NCBI RefSeq assembly: GCF_007829335.1
Contig: NZ_VIWO01000005.1
Span: 248,001 to 312,000 of the forward strand
Direction of reading: 5' to 3'
DNA length: 64,000 nt
Source of the DNA: Chitinophaga polysaccharea
Lineage (GTDB): Bacteria; Bacteroidota; Bacteroidia; Chitinophagales; Chitinophagaceae
Shown here: positions 43,080-52,663 of the stretch, one piece after another
Layout: each line of letters opens with the position of its first letter
Position numbering within the stretch: the stretch's first letter is position 1
Position numbers and translations under genes: made by a program
The notes under the pieces: model-generated
The model's database searches: none
The model's input: only the letters and a program-made list of their open reading frames with translations
What the model was told of the DNA's origin: nothing

Positions 43080-44051
43080 ATGCTGCAGATAGGTATCCTG
43101 CTAACCCGTCATTATAAATTACTGAGTCTGGCTGCTATCACGGACGTCCTCGACACCGTCAACAAAATTTACCAAAAAAGCGATCAGCCTGCTCCTTTTA
43201 AAGTGACGTTATTGTATACGCCCGACACCGCACATCTTACTTCCGCTTTTCCGGCCTACCCAGCTCAAACGCTGGCTGAAGCAGGTGTATTTAAATTATT
43301 GCTGGTTCCTTCATTTACAGCCGATGACCTATCGCAGGTACTGGCAGAAAACGAGGCATGGCTTCCCTGGTTGCGGCAGCAATATAAAAAGGGAGCAGAG
43401 CTGGCCAGTTTCTGCACCGGCGCATTTTTGCTGGCCGCTACCGGATTGCTCGATGGTAAAATAGCCACTACCCACGTAGATGCCTGCAAAGAGTTTACCC
43501 GTGCATTTCCGCGGGTAAACCTGCTATCAGATAAAACAGTTACGCATGATGCCGGTATTTATACCAGCGGAGGCGCCACCTCTACTTTTCACTTGTTGTT
43601 ACATTTACTGGAAATACATTGTGGGATTGAAGTGGCGGTAAGAACGGCCAAGATTTTTGCTATCGATATGGGCCGCGATAAACAATCCTATTTCAGCACC
43701 TTCCAGCCTACACGCAACCACCACGACGACCTGGTAGCCACTGCCCAGCTAAAAATTGAAACCTGTTACCAGGAAGCCGGTACTATCGAGGAAATGATCA
43801 AAGACATTCCATCCAGTCGCCGCAATATTGTGAGAAGGTTTAAACAGGTAACCGGTGTTACTCCTATCGAATACCTGCAACTCACCCGCATAGAAGCTGC
43901 CAAAAAACTGCTGGAACAAACCGGTCAGCAAATGACCGAAATCATTTACAACTCCGGTTACAACGATCCCAAGGCATTCAGAAAGGTATTCCGCAAAACC
44001 GTGGGAATGACGCCTTCTGAATACCGGGAAAAGTTCAATGCAGTAAGATAG
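43080..44051 (+). CDS. GlxA-family transcriptional regulator (DJ-1/PfpI-like plus AraC HTH)
   Basis: A 323-residue regulator. The N-terminal DJ-1/PfpI-like domain (about 1-190) includes the nucleophile-elbow-like ELASFCTGAFLLAATGLLDG with Cys near residue 113. The C-terminal AraC HTH region (about 215-320) has IEEMIKDIPSSRRNIVRRF and MTEIIYNSGYNDPKAFRKVF, ending GMTPSEYREKF. It is flanked on both sides by reverse-strand DinB-like genes, probable targets. Confidence 0.9.
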   Translation: MLQIGILLTRHYKLLSLAAITDVLDTVNKIYQKSDQPAPFKVTLLYTPDTAHLTSAFPAYPAQTLAEAGVFKLLLVPSFTADDLSQVLAENEAWLPWLRQQYKKGAELASFCTGAFLLAATGLLDGKIATTHVDACKEFTRAFPRVNLLSDKTVTHDAGIYTSGGATSTFHLLLHLLEIHCGIEVAVRTAKIFAIDMGRDKQSYFSTFQPTRNHHDDLVATAQLKIETCYQEAGTIEEMIKDIPSSRRNIVRRFKQVTGVTPIEYLQLTRIEAAKKLLEQTGQQMTEIIYNSGYNDPKAFRKVFRKTVGMTPSEYREKFNAVR

Positions 44052-44052
44052 A

Positions 44053-44574
44053 TCAGGGTCTATCCCAGAATGGAGCGGGTTCAATTCCTAAAGCGCGGAG
44101 GTATACGTACCCTTGTCCGCGGTGGTGAATTTCGTTATCGATCACATATAGCAGGATGCTGCTAACGGTGCCATCGTATTGATTAAACGCTTTAATCTGC
44201 TGCTGAAATCTGTCCAGCGTTATGCGGGGCCAGTAGTCATTGAGGGCGTCCGTAACAGCGTCCCACAGGGCCAGCAAGCCTGCTTTGGTGGTGGGTTTAG
44301 TATCAATCTTATCGCCCAGTAACGCTGCGTTATCCAGCCATTCGCCGGTTACAAAGCCATGTACGCTGGGAACTGCCATGCCAATCATTTCCATGGCCAG
44401 CGCACCGAATGAACGCATGCCGCCGATGCTGAAGTCGAAGAGCTTATCTTCCGGGAAGCCTTCAATAATACGGCGTGTCAGTCCACGATGGCCCTGCCAG
44501 TGTTTCAGCAGCTGTTCTGGGGTAATGATCACAGCGGTAGTGGGGGCGGTAGCAGTCAGTGTGTTGTTTTCCAT
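44053..44574 (-). CDS. DinB-like protein
   Basis: A protein of 173 residues; the start at 44574 (MENNTLTATAPTTAVIITPE) was preferred over 44634. A DinB-like four-helix fold is suggested by LLKHWQGHRGLTRRIIEGFP, MRSFGALAMEMIGMAV, and the C-terminal IDNEIHHRGQGYVYLRALG containing the conserved HxxxxHxxH-like His pair. Family members are putative metal-dependent hydrolases or transferases. It is convergent with the GlxA-type regulator, separated by 1 bp. Confidence 0.8.
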   Translation of the reverse strand: MENNTLTATAPTTAVIITPEQLLKHWQGHRGLTRRIIEGFPEDKLFDFSIGGMRSFGALAMEMIGMAVPSVHGFVTGEWLDNAALLGDKIDTKPTTKAGLLALWDAVTDALNDYWPRITLDRFQQQIKAFNQYDGTVSSILLYVIDNEIHHRGQGYVYLRALGIEPAPFWDRP

Positions 44575-44688
44575 AAGTCTGTATTTTTTTAAGTCTGTAT
44601 TTTTTCGTTTACAATACAAAGTAAAAAAGGGCATGTGACAACGGTATGTCAGCAGCCCTTAAAAAAGTTGAAATTTTTTTTTCAATCG

Positions 44689-46095
44689 TTACTCCCAGCC
44701 AAAATACGACTTTGCATTGTTATAACAGACATCCTGTACCATACTGCCTACCAGCTGAAAATCTGCCGGTATTTCCCCTTTTTCCATTTCATCGCCGAGC
44801 AGGTCGCAGAGCAGCCGGCGGAAGTATTCATGACGGGGATAGGAAAGAAAGCTACGGGAATCGGTAAGCATGCCTACAAACCGGGAAATAAGCCCCATAT
44901 TGGACAAGGCATTCATTTGCCGGATCATCCCTTCCTTTTGATCGAGAAACCACCAGGCAGCGCCAAACTGGATTTTCCCGGCTACCGACCCATCATTAAA
45001 ATTGCCCGTCATAGTAGCCATCAATTCATTGTCGGCCGGATTCAGGTTGTAAATAATGGTTTTGGCCAGTTTATCCTGGCTATCCAGCTTATCGAGAAAT
45101 TTAGATAAGGCCCGTGCCTGGGAAAAATCACCGATGGAATCCCAGCCGGTATCCGGCCCCAGCGCGCGCATCATACGGGAGTTGTTATTCCGCAAGGCTC
45201 CCAGGTGATATTGCTGTACCCATCCTTTTTCCCAATCCATGATGGCCAGCTCCAGCAACAGGGCCGATTTGAACTGCCGGATTGCTGTAACAGAGAGCGC
45301 CTGGCCGCTGCGCACTTTTGCGAAAATCTGCCTGATTTCACTTTCCCGGAAGTCCTCTGCGTACATTTCCTCTATGCCATGATCGGATACCTTGCAGCCC
45401 TGGCCGGCAAAGTAATCGTGGCGATTTTTCAATGCCTGCAACAAGTCATCGTAGGTGCTGATACTTATACCGGCAGCCTGTTCCAATTGTTGCAGGTATT
45501 GATTATAAACAAGTGGATCGTCTGCCGCCATGGCTTTGTCGGGCCGGAAGGCCGGCGCCACGGGTATTTCGAAGCCCTCCTTTTTCAGGTGACGGTGATG
45601 AGACAGGTCATCAACGGGGTCATCGGTAGTACAGATCAGCGCCACGTTCCTGCTGCGGAGTAAGCCACGCACACTGTATTCGGGGGTTTGTAACAAGGCA
45701 TTACAGGTATGATAAATCCGTTCGGCCGTGTCGTCATGCAGCAGTTCCGATACATTAAAATACCGCTGCAATTCCAGGTGTGTCCAGTGATAGAGGGGGT
45801 TACGCAATGTTTTAGGCACCGTAGCTGCCCATTTTTCAAACTTCTCCCAATCTGTTTTATTACCGGTACAATAGCTTTCCGGTACCCCATTGGTACGCAT
45901 TGCCCGCCATTTGTAATGATCTCCGTATAGCCATGCCTGTGTGATGTTGTCGAAACGGGTATCTGCCGCTATCTGGGCGGGTGGCAGATGGCAGTGGTAA
46001 TCGATAATGGGCATATCCCGGGCATAGTCATGATACAATCTTTCCGCTGCCTTACTATTCAGGAGGAAATTTTCATCCATGAATTTCTTTCTCAT
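44689..46095 (-). CDS. uxaC: Glucuronate/galacturonate isomerase
   Basis: Converts D-galacturonate to D-tagaturonate (and D-glucuronate to D-fructuronate). The 468-residue protein starts MRKKFMDENFLLNS, matching the family's usual N-terminus, so 46095 was preferred over 46101. The metal-binding IIDYHCHLPP (HxH) lies near residue 30. It ends DVCYNNAKSYFGWE, the canonical C-terminus. It is the last gene of the pectin operon, 19 bp after uxaA on the reverse strand. Confidence 0.95.
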   Translation of the reverse strand: MRKKFMDENFLLNSKAAERLYHDYARDMPIIDYHCHLPPAQIAADTRFDNITQAWLYGDHYKWRAMRTNGVPESYCTGNKTDWEKFEKWAATVPKTLRNPLYHWTHLELQRYFNVSELLHDDTAERIYHTCNALLQTPEYSVRGLLRSRNVALICTTDDPVDDLSHHRHLKKEGFEIPVAPAFRPDKAMAADDPLVYNQYLQQLEQAAGISISTYDDLLQALKNRHDYFAGQGCKVSDHGIEEMYAEDFRESEIRQIFAKVRSGQALSVTAIRQFKSALLLELAIMDWEKGWVQQYHLGALRNNNSRMMRALGPDTGWDSIGDFSQARALSKFLDKLDSQDKLAKTIIYNLNPADNELMATMTGNFNDGSVAGKIQFGAAWWFLDQKEGMIRQMNALSNMGLISRFVGMLTDSRSFLSYPRHEYFRRLLCDLLGDEMEKGEIPADFQLVGSMVQDVCYNNAKSYFGWE

Positions 46096-46114
46096 CAACA
46101 ATAAATTTTAAGCA

Positions 46115-47770
46115 TTACAATGACACTCCTCTTTTCCAGGGAATAAAATCATCCTGTCCGTTGACGACGGATTTCGCAATGGCTGCGCCACTGGCTACCT
46201 GTATAACGTAGTCGAGTATACGTTCGCCAGCGGCGGCAATGGTTTCCGTGCCATCGATGATAGTGCCGGTATTGATATCTATAATATCCTGCATGCGCTC
46301 ATAGAGCCTGGTATTACTCGACAGTTTTATTACCGGTGCAATGGGATTGCCGGTGGGTGTACCCAGGCCTGTAGTGAACAGCACTATATTGGCGCCACTA
46401 CCCACTTCCGCTGTGGTAGACTCTACATCGTTCCCTGGCGTGCAAAGCAGGTTGAGTCCTGGTTGCTGCACCTTTTCGGGGTAGTCGAGCACGGCGGACA
46501 CCGGGGAGGTACCTCCTTTTTTAGCCGCGCCGGCCGACTTAATTGCATCTGTAATGAGTCCATCTTTAATATTTCCGGGAGAAGGATTCATATCAAATCC
46601 AGAGCCTGCCACTTCCGCGCGTTGCTGGTACGTTCTCATGAGCTGAATGAAGCGGGTAGCATCTTCCATATCAGTACAGCGATCGCTCATCTCCTGTTCC
46701 ACGCCACATAGTTCAGGGAATTCCGCCAATATCACGGAGCCGCCCAGCGCCACTAATAAATCGGACGTATAGCCAATAGCCGGGTTAGCGGAAATGCCGG
46801 AGAATCCGTCGGAACCGCCGCATTCCAGTCCTATGCATAGTTTACTCAGCGGAGCAGGCCGACGGGTGCAGCGGTTGGCTTCCATCAATCCGGCAAATGT
46901 TTGCCGGATAGCCTGGCTGATCAAGACACTTTCGGCGCCAGTTTGTTGTTGATCTAAGATGTACAACGGTTTTGTAAAATGCGGGTCCCGTTTCCGGATT
47001 TCTTCCTGTAACATGCTCACCTGGGCATTCTGGCAACCCAGGCTTAATACCGTAGCTCCGGCTACGTTGGCGTGTGTAATATAGCCTGCCAACAGGCCAC
47101 AGAGCGACTGTGCATCCTGCCGGATGCCGCCGCAACCACCATCATGGGAGAGAAATTTAATGCCGTCTACATTTTCAAATATCCTGGCAGGGCCAGCGGC
47201 GGTTGTATCTTCTGCATAGATGGTTTCCAGTATTTGGGTGGCATTGGCGCCGGCTTTTTGCTGCGCTATCAGCGAGCGCGTAAAGGCGGCATACTTATCT
47301 GGCCGGCTATAGCCCAGCTCTCCCAGCAGCGCTTCTTTCAGCACTTCCACATTCCTGTTTTCGCAAAATACCAGTGGTATCACCAGCCAGTAATTGGCCG
47401 TACCCACGCTCCCATCCGCCCTGTGGTAGCCCATGAAAGTTTTTTGCTGCCAGCGGGTAATATCAGGCGCTGTCCAGGCGGTTTTGCGCTGATCAGACAA
47501 CGCATAGCTACCTGCTGCATGGTGTACGTTTTCCACGGCAATCCTGCTGCCAACGGGAATAGGCTGCTTTGCCCTCCCTACCAGTACGCCGTACATTGTA
47601 ATGGCATCCTCCTTATCGAATGCCGTGGCAGCGAATTTATGTTTGGCAGGAATGGGCTCCGTCAACGTATAGCTGGCACCGTTATACTGCACGACTTCGT
47701 GCTGCGACAGGTCCTGCAAAGCTACTAGTACGTTGTCGTCAGGGTGTACCTTTAATACTTTCTGTTTCAT
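46115..47770 (-). CDS. uxaA: Altronate dehydratase
   Basis: Dehydrates D-altronate to 2-keto-3-deoxy-D-gluconate. The 551-residue protein has an N-terminal SAF domain (about 1-95) and the UxaA catalytic domain (about 110-545) with FMGYHRADGSVGTANYWLVI, FLSHDGGCGGIRQD, CIGLECGGSDGFSGISANPA and GLGTPTGNPIAPVIKLSSN. Cys residues in CGG-type motifs fit an iron-dependent active site. It lies between uxaB and uxaC. Confidence 0.95.
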   Translation of the reverse strand: MKQKVLKVHPDDNVLVALQDLSQHEVVQYNGASYTLTEPIPAKHKFAATAFDKEDAITMYGVLVGRAKQPIPVGSRIAVENVHHAAGSYALSDQRKTAWTAPDITRWQQKTFMGYHRADGSVGTANYWLVIPLVFCENRNVEVLKEALLGELGYSRPDKYAAFTRSLIAQQKAGANATQILETIYAEDTTAAGPARIFENVDGIKFLSHDGGCGGIRQDAQSLCGLLAGYITHANVAGATVLSLGCQNAQVSMLQEEIRKRDPHFTKPLYILDQQQTGAESVLISQAIRQTFAGLMEANRCTRRPAPLSKLCIGLECGGSDGFSGISANPAIGYTSDLLVALGGSVILAEFPELCGVEQEMSDRCTDMEDATRFIQLMRTYQQRAEVAGSGFDMNPSPGNIKDGLITDAIKSAGAAKKGGTSPVSAVLDYPEKVQQPGLNLLCTPGNDVESTTAEVGSGANIVLFTTGLGTPTGNPIAPVIKLSSNTRLYERMQDIIDINTGTIIDGTETIAAAGERILDYVIQVASGAAIAKSVVNGQDDFIPWKRGVSL

Positions 47771-47788
47771 GTACTGTTCTTGAAATAT

Positions 47789-49252
47789 TTATGACAAAGT
47801 GATTTCTGTTGCAACATGTTCGAGATAGATCATGGCCCCCTTTTGTTCCAACTGCTGTAACATGGCGGTCACCGCCTGTGTAAAACCAGGAATGGCAGCC
47901 AGATCCCGGCCCCATATCTGCTCGTTGCCAAGGGTATTTTTTACCACCTCAGCGGGCGTGGCGTTTTCCCAGGCGTGCTGGTATAAAGTGGCAAATTCAT
48001 CAGTGATGCTATATGATGCCCCTCCCCGCATAAACAGCAGGTGTGCAGCGAAGCCCAGTGAAATCAATGCCGGTACGTGTCCGGTTCGTTCGTAGTATTG
48101 TAATAGCACCGGCAGCACCCGCATCTTCATTTTGGAGGTATATTGACTGCAAATACTCAACCAGCGGTGTTCTATATAAGGATTGCGGAAGCGATCCAAT
48201 ACGGCATAGGCAAAGCGTATGGCCGCATCGCTACGTATATGCCTGTCTGTTATAGCCGGGATAATTTCATGCATCATGAGTCCCTCCATATAAGCTGCCA
48301 TGGGCTCACTACTCATCGCTGCCTTCACCGTATCTAATCCTGCCAGGAAAGCCAGTCCGCAGCTCAGGGTATGTGTGGCGTTGAGCAGTCGCAGCTTAAG
48401 TTCGCGGAACACGTTGATATCCGGTGAAAGCACAAAGCCTGCATCTACTGCGCTAAAAGGTAACCTTGCTTTCACAATCTCCTGGTCTGTTTCAATGGCC
48501 CAGAGCCGGTACACTTCTGTCATGATCAGCAGCTCATCTTCATAGTCGGCAGCTATATCGGCTGCGCCGGGCACAATACAATCTACCAGGGAGTTGCAAC
48601 AATAGTTATGTTGGGTAAGCCATTGTATAAATGCCGGTTCCAGCTGGTTAAACAACGCCAACTGTTCCAGGATACCAGCCAGTTTGCCGCCATTGTCCGG
48701 GATCAGCTCTGTGGGTATGATCACCATTCCCTTATCTGGATCTCCCTTAAAATGTTGGTAACGCTGGTACAAAAATGCCAGCAGTTTGGCGGGAAACGAG
48801 GCGGGAGGCGATTGGCGGATGTCCTCTTCTACATATACAATTCCTACTTCTGTGGTATTAGATATTACCAGTTGCATATCCGGGTTAGCTGCGCAATCCA
48901 GTATCTCCTGCCATTGCGAGGTGGCTGTCAACACCCGGCTGATGGCAGCATTGATAACATCTTCTGACACTTGGTGTCCTCCTGCTATGCCACGGATGCA
49001 TTGCGTAAACAAGCCGTCCTGCTCCGCAAAGGCTTTGATATCACCCTGTGCCGTGGATTTTACCATTACAATGCGGCCATTGAATACGCCCTGTTTGTTA
49101 GCTTTGTTGATAAAGAAATCGGGCAGTCCCCGTAACAGGACGCCGGTGCCAAACTGCAATACCTTTTCCGGTAGTGCCCACCAGTCGCCTACGGGCAGCT
49201 GCCGGTTCGCTTTTTCCGGTAATGCGGGCAATGTTTTTCGAGATAGTTTCAT
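47789..49252 (-). CDS. uxaB: Tagaturonate reductase
   Basis: NADH-dependent reduction of D-tagaturonate to D-altronate. The 487-residue protein is of the polyol/mannitol dehydrogenase family, with Rossmann domain KVLQFGTGVLLRGLPDFFIN at the N-terminus and the catalytic K-x5-N-x2-H motif in KLRLLNATHTLSCGLAFLAG. ISNTTEVGIVYVEED is typical of this subgroup. It is followed by uxaA 18 bp downstream, in the reading order uxaB-uxaA-uxaC, and preceded by a GH105 gene. Confidence 0.93.
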   Translation of the reverse strand: MKLSRKTLPALPEKANRQLPVGDWWALPEKVLQFGTGVLLRGLPDFFINKANKQGVFNGRIVMVKSTAQGDIKAFAEQDGLFTQCIRGIAGGHQVSEDVINAAISRVLTATSQWQEILDCAANPDMQLVISNTTEVGIVYVEEDIRQSPPASFPAKLLAFLYQRYQHFKGDPDKGMVIIPTELIPDNGGKLAGILEQLALFNQLEPAFIQWLTQHNYCCNSLVDCIVPGAADIAADYEDELLIMTEVYRLWAIETDQEIVKARLPFSAVDAGFVLSPDINVFRELKLRLLNATHTLSCGLAFLAGLDTVKAAMSSEPMAAYMEGLMMHEIIPAITDRHIRSDAAIRFAYAVLDRFRNPYIEHRWLSICSQYTSKMKMRVLPVLLQYYERTGHVPALISLGFAAHLLFMRGGASYSITDEFATLYQHAWENATPAEVVKNTLGNEQIWGRDLAAIPGFTQAVTAMLQQLEQKGAMIYLEHVATEITLS

Positions 49253-49258
49253 ACACTT

Positions 49259-50431
49259 TTATTTGTCGATCATTTCCATTTCATTGGCGGCTAACAGGTA
49301 GGCCCCTACGCCTTTTGGATCGTTGTCGATCACCTTTTCGCTGAGATAATATGCGTAGCTGCCATCCCGGTAGGGCTCTCCGCCCAGTCCTGCTACACTG
49401 ACAGTTCCGCCCAGGGTGATATCGTTATCCTGATTTTTCCTGATAAACTGTTGCAGGATACCTGCATACCCGTTTACGGCCACCTGCCGATAAGTTGCCG
49501 GGAGATATCCCAATCGCACACCTTTCGCCAACGCATATACGAACATACAGGAGGCGGAAGCTTCCACATAATTCCCCTCTTTGCCGCCTTTGTCGAGCAC
49601 CTGGAACCAGCAGCCCGTACGCTTATCCTGGTATTGTTTAACAGCAACAGCTGTACGGCGCAGGATCGCTATCAGGCTGTCCTTGCCGGGGTCGTTAGCC
49701 GGGTAATACTCCAGCGCATCTACAAGCGCCATGGCATACCAGCCCATGGCCCTGCCCCAGAAATTGGGCGACTGCCCGGTTATTTTATTGGCCCAACGCT
49801 GTTCTTTCGATTCATCCCAGGCATGGTATAGCAAACCGGTATTGGCATCCCGGGCATGTTGCTCCATCAGCACAAACTGGCGGGTAATATCCCGGAAGGC
49901 GGCACTATCTTTTGCCAGCGAGGCATATTCTGCATAGAAGGGTTCGCCCATGTAAAGGCCGTCCAGCCACATTTGCCAGGGGTAGCGCTGTTTATGCCAA
50001 AACCCACCGTCTTTGGTGCGGGGTTGTTCTGCTAATTGTTTGCGCAGCTGATCAGCTGCCAGCTTGTATTTGGTATCGCGTGTGGCTTTGAACAAGGTAA
50101 GTAGCACCCGTCCGTTCTTAACGTTATCGATGTTATAATCTTTTAAACGGTACGTACGGATATTTCCCTGTTGATCTACAAAGAAGTCCATGCTCTGCTG
50201 TATATACCGGAAGTACTTTTGGTTGCCGGTGCGTTTCCATAAAGCGGTGAAGCCTTCCAGTACTACTCCCTGGTCGTAGGTCCATTTTACGGGTGTGCCG
50301 GGGTGCAGTACCAGTGAGTCTTTCCAGATACGCATAACGGTGGCGGCCATGCCGGCAGCGCCGGTTTGCGCCTGTATGGCAATGGCGGAGAGCAGAAGCC
50401 ATCCGGCAAAGAAACATTTCTTAAAAAGCAT
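49259..50431 (-). CDS. GH105/GH88-type unsaturated rhamnogalacturonyl hydrolase
   Basis: A protein of 390 residues; the start at 50431 (MLFKKCFFAGWLLLSAIAIQ) gives a clean signal peptide, while 50581 would not. The alpha/alpha-barrel carries WTYDQGVVLEGFTALWKR, YNIDNVKNGRVLLTL, WQMWLDGLYMGEPFYAEYA and GRAMGWYAMALVDALEYYP, typical of YteR/YesR-like hydrolases that remove the unsaturated uronate from pectin-lyase products. The start overlaps the RGAE-GH28 gene by 11 bp. In the pathway it releases monomers that feed UxaC. Confidence 0.9.
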   Translation of the reverse strand: MLFKKCFFAGWLLLSAIAIQAQTGAAGMAATVMRIWKDSLVLHPGTPVKWTYDQGVVLEGFTALWKRTGNQKYFRYIQQSMDFFVDQQGNIRTYRLKDYNIDNVKNGRVLLTLFKATRDTKYKLAADQLRKQLAEQPRTKDGGFWHKQRYPWQMWLDGLYMGEPFYAEYASLAKDSAAFRDITRQFVLMEQHARDANTGLLYHAWDESKEQRWANKITGQSPNFWGRAMGWYAMALVDALEYYPANDPGKDSLIAILRRTAVAVKQYQDKRTGCWFQVLDKGGKEGNYVEASASCMFVYALAKGVRLGYLPATYRQVAVNGYAGILQQFIRKNQDNDITLGGTVSVAGLGGEPYRDGSYAYYLSEKVIDNDPKGVGAYLLAANEMEMIDK

Positions 50432-52652
50432 GATCACTGGTTGAATTGGTTTTGGTATCCCGGTAGCGGCAGTTACCGGTGCTGATGTTTTTCGTGTTGC
50501 GTGTATGCATGGGCGGGGTACCGGACGAAGTAACGAGATAAACATTATCAAAACGAATCCCCGTAGCTTCCAGGCAGTCAATACCAGCTGTTGCCGTTAT
50601 CACCAGGTTGCGCAGCCATATATTGCTGACCGGCATTTCCGGTAACCCGCGGATAAATACCGCCTTTTTGGCGCCATGGCATACTACGTTATTGATATAA
50701 AAATTACGGAATACAGGAGTGCCCTCTGTTACCTGCACAGTTTCTACTTTGGGGGCCTCCCGCTGCTCCCCGGCCAGTGGCACCGGGTCTTTGGCGGCAT
50801 AATACATATCGAACAGGATGGCTTCTCCCGGGATATCTTTCATGTTAATGTTGGCTGCATAGATATTTTCCACGGTGCCACCGCGGCCACGGGCCGTTTT
50901 AAACCGCAGACCAATATCAGTGCCCAGGAAGGAGCAATCCGACACATAAATATTTCTTGCACCACCAGACATTTCACTGCCTATTACAAAACCGCCATGG
51001 GCATGATATACAGTACAATGATGCACAATCACATTTTCCGTAGGCTTACCACGTTTACGTCCCTGCTCATCCCTGCCGGATTTAATACAAATGCCGTCAT
51101 CTCCTACATCAAAGGTGCAATCCATGATTTGCGCACTATTGCAGGACTCCAGGTCGATCCCGTCGCCATTCTGCGCGTACCAGGGATTTTTCGCATATAC
51201 GCCCCGCAGCGTAATATTTTCGCATAGCAAAGGATGCAGGCACCAGGCGGGAGAGTTTTGGAATGTAACGCCTTCCAATAATACACTCTTACAAGACGTG
51301 ATGCTGATCATGTTGGGACGCAGGAAGTCTTTGATGGCGGCATAATCCGAAAGCTGGCTACCAGGCTTAATAACACCGGCCTGGCTGGTTTTAGAGCCCA
51401 GGTAAGAGGAACGGGAAGGATACCAGGTCACACTGTCTTCCGCTACCATCCCACCGGAAGCTGCCAGTCTTTCCCATTGTGTTTCGGTCAGCTTCGCCTT
51501 TTTTACAATGCGCCAGGCATCGCCGCCGCCGTCGAGGATCCCACTACCGGTAATGGCTATATTTTCAAGCCCCGTACCCGACACCGGAGGTTGACAGCGC
51601 ATGGCCACCAGGCCTTCATAAGTGGTACTGACCAGCGGGTACTGATCAAAATCGGTGGTAAACTGCAATACCGCATTGGCCGCGAGGTGCAAGTTCACAT
51701 TGCTCTTCAGTTCCAGGGGACCAGTAAGCCATAGCCCGGAAGGTATTAACACCACCCCTCCTCCTTGGCTGCTGCAGGTAGTAATGGCATCGTTGATACT
51801 TTTGCTGTTGAGTGTTATCCCATCTGCTTTGGCGCCGAAAGCCCGTATATCAAAGGTATCTTTTCTAAAATGCGGCTCATAGATCACAGGAAGCTCATAC
51901 CTGTATTTGCCTTCAAAAGGTGTGGGCGCCAGGTACGTTGCTAATCCTATTTTTTTCTGATCAATTTCTGCAGCCACCAACGCCGCTATCTTCGCCGCGC
52001 CATAGGCCGTAAAATGGGTATTATCTGTGACGCCCTGTGACAGTATGCGATAGTGACCGGCAGGTATGTTCCGGAACATCTTCTCAGTAGCAGCTTCTCC
52101 TTCTTTCTTCAATAATGCTTCGCTGCTTTGCTGCAGGTCTATCAGCGGCACCTGCATGGCTGCGGCTACGGCCCTCACTACCGCCGGGTATTCGCCATGG
52201 GTATCCTGTAAAACACCTTTTATAAATTGCCGGCGTACCACAGGGGTTATCAACACCGGGTAAGCTCCTCTGGAGCGGGTTTCGTTGACAAAGCGTTCCA
52301 GGTTCGTCTTATAAGCGCCCTGTGGCGCTGCATAACGTGTGGTGTCACTGATTTTGGCGTCGTTATGTCCAAACTGTATCATTACCCAATCGCCTGCTTT
52401 CAGTTGTGCCAGCACACTATCCCAGCGATGTTCTGTAATAAAGCTTTTGGTACTGCGACCATTCATGGCATAGTTTTTCACCTGCACGCCGGGGACTAAC
52501 AGTTGTGGAAACAATTGTCCCCAGCCCCTTTCAGGATTATCTTCCAGTGGTTTATCGGCCATCGTGGAATCTCCGACCAGGAATACAACGGGTTTGGGAC
52601 TGGCCGGCGCCAGTCCCAATAATGACCATAACAATAATTGAATATACCTCAT
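50421..52652 (-). CDS. Rhamnogalacturonan acetylesterase-polygalacturonase (GH28) fusion
   Basis: A 743-residue secreted bifunctional enzyme with signal peptide (LLLWSLLGLAPASPKP). The N-terminal SGNH esterase domain (about 20-245) has VFLVGDSTMAD (nucleophile Ser), YAMNGRSTKSF, IQFGHNDAK and DNTHFTAYGAAK (Asp/His), as in rhamnogalacturonan acetylesterases. The C-terminal GH28 domain (about 265-720) starts FDIRAFGAKADGITLNS and contains QNGDGIDLESCNS, VGDDGICIKSG, HAHGGFVIGSEMSGG and RFKTARGRGG, the four GH28 signature regions with their catalytic Asp residues. It couples deacetylation with backbone cleavage. It follows susD on the reverse strand. Confidence 0.93.
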   Translation of the reverse strand: MRYIQLLLWSLLGLAPASPKPVVFLVGDSTMADKPLEDNPERGWGQLFPQLLVPGVQVKNYAMNGRSTKSFITEHRWDSVLAQLKAGDWVMIQFGHNDAKISDTTRYAAPQGAYKTNLERFVNETRSRGAYPVLITPVVRRQFIKGVLQDTHGEYPAVVRAVAAAMQVPLIDLQQSSEALLKKEGEAATEKMFRNIPAGHYRILSQGVTDNTHFTAYGAAKIAALVAAEIDQKKIGLATYLAPTPFEGKYRYELPVIYEPHFRKDTFDIRAFGAKADGITLNSKSINDAITTCSSQGGGVVLIPSGLWLTGPLELKSNVNLHLAANAVLQFTTDFDQYPLVSTTYEGLVAMRCQPPVSGTGLENIAITGSGILDGGGDAWRIVKKAKLTETQWERLAASGGMVAEDSVTWYPSRSSYLGSKTSQAGVIKPGSQLSDYAAIKDFLRPNMISITSCKSVLLEGVTFQNSPAWCLHPLLCENITLRGVYAKNPWYAQNGDGIDLESCNSAQIMDCTFDVGDDGICIKSGRDEQGRKRGKPTENVIVHHCTVYHAHGGFVIGSEMSGGARNIYVSDCSFLGTDIGLRFKTARGRGGTVENIYAANINMKDIPGEAILFDMYYAAKDPVPLAGEQREAPKVETVQVTEGTPVFRNFYINNVVCHGAKKAVFIRGLPEMPVSNIWLRNLVITATAGIDCLEATGIRFDNVYLVTSSGTPPMHTRNTKNISTGNCRYRDTKTNSTSDHAF

Positions 52653-52663
52653 CGCTTCTTTAC

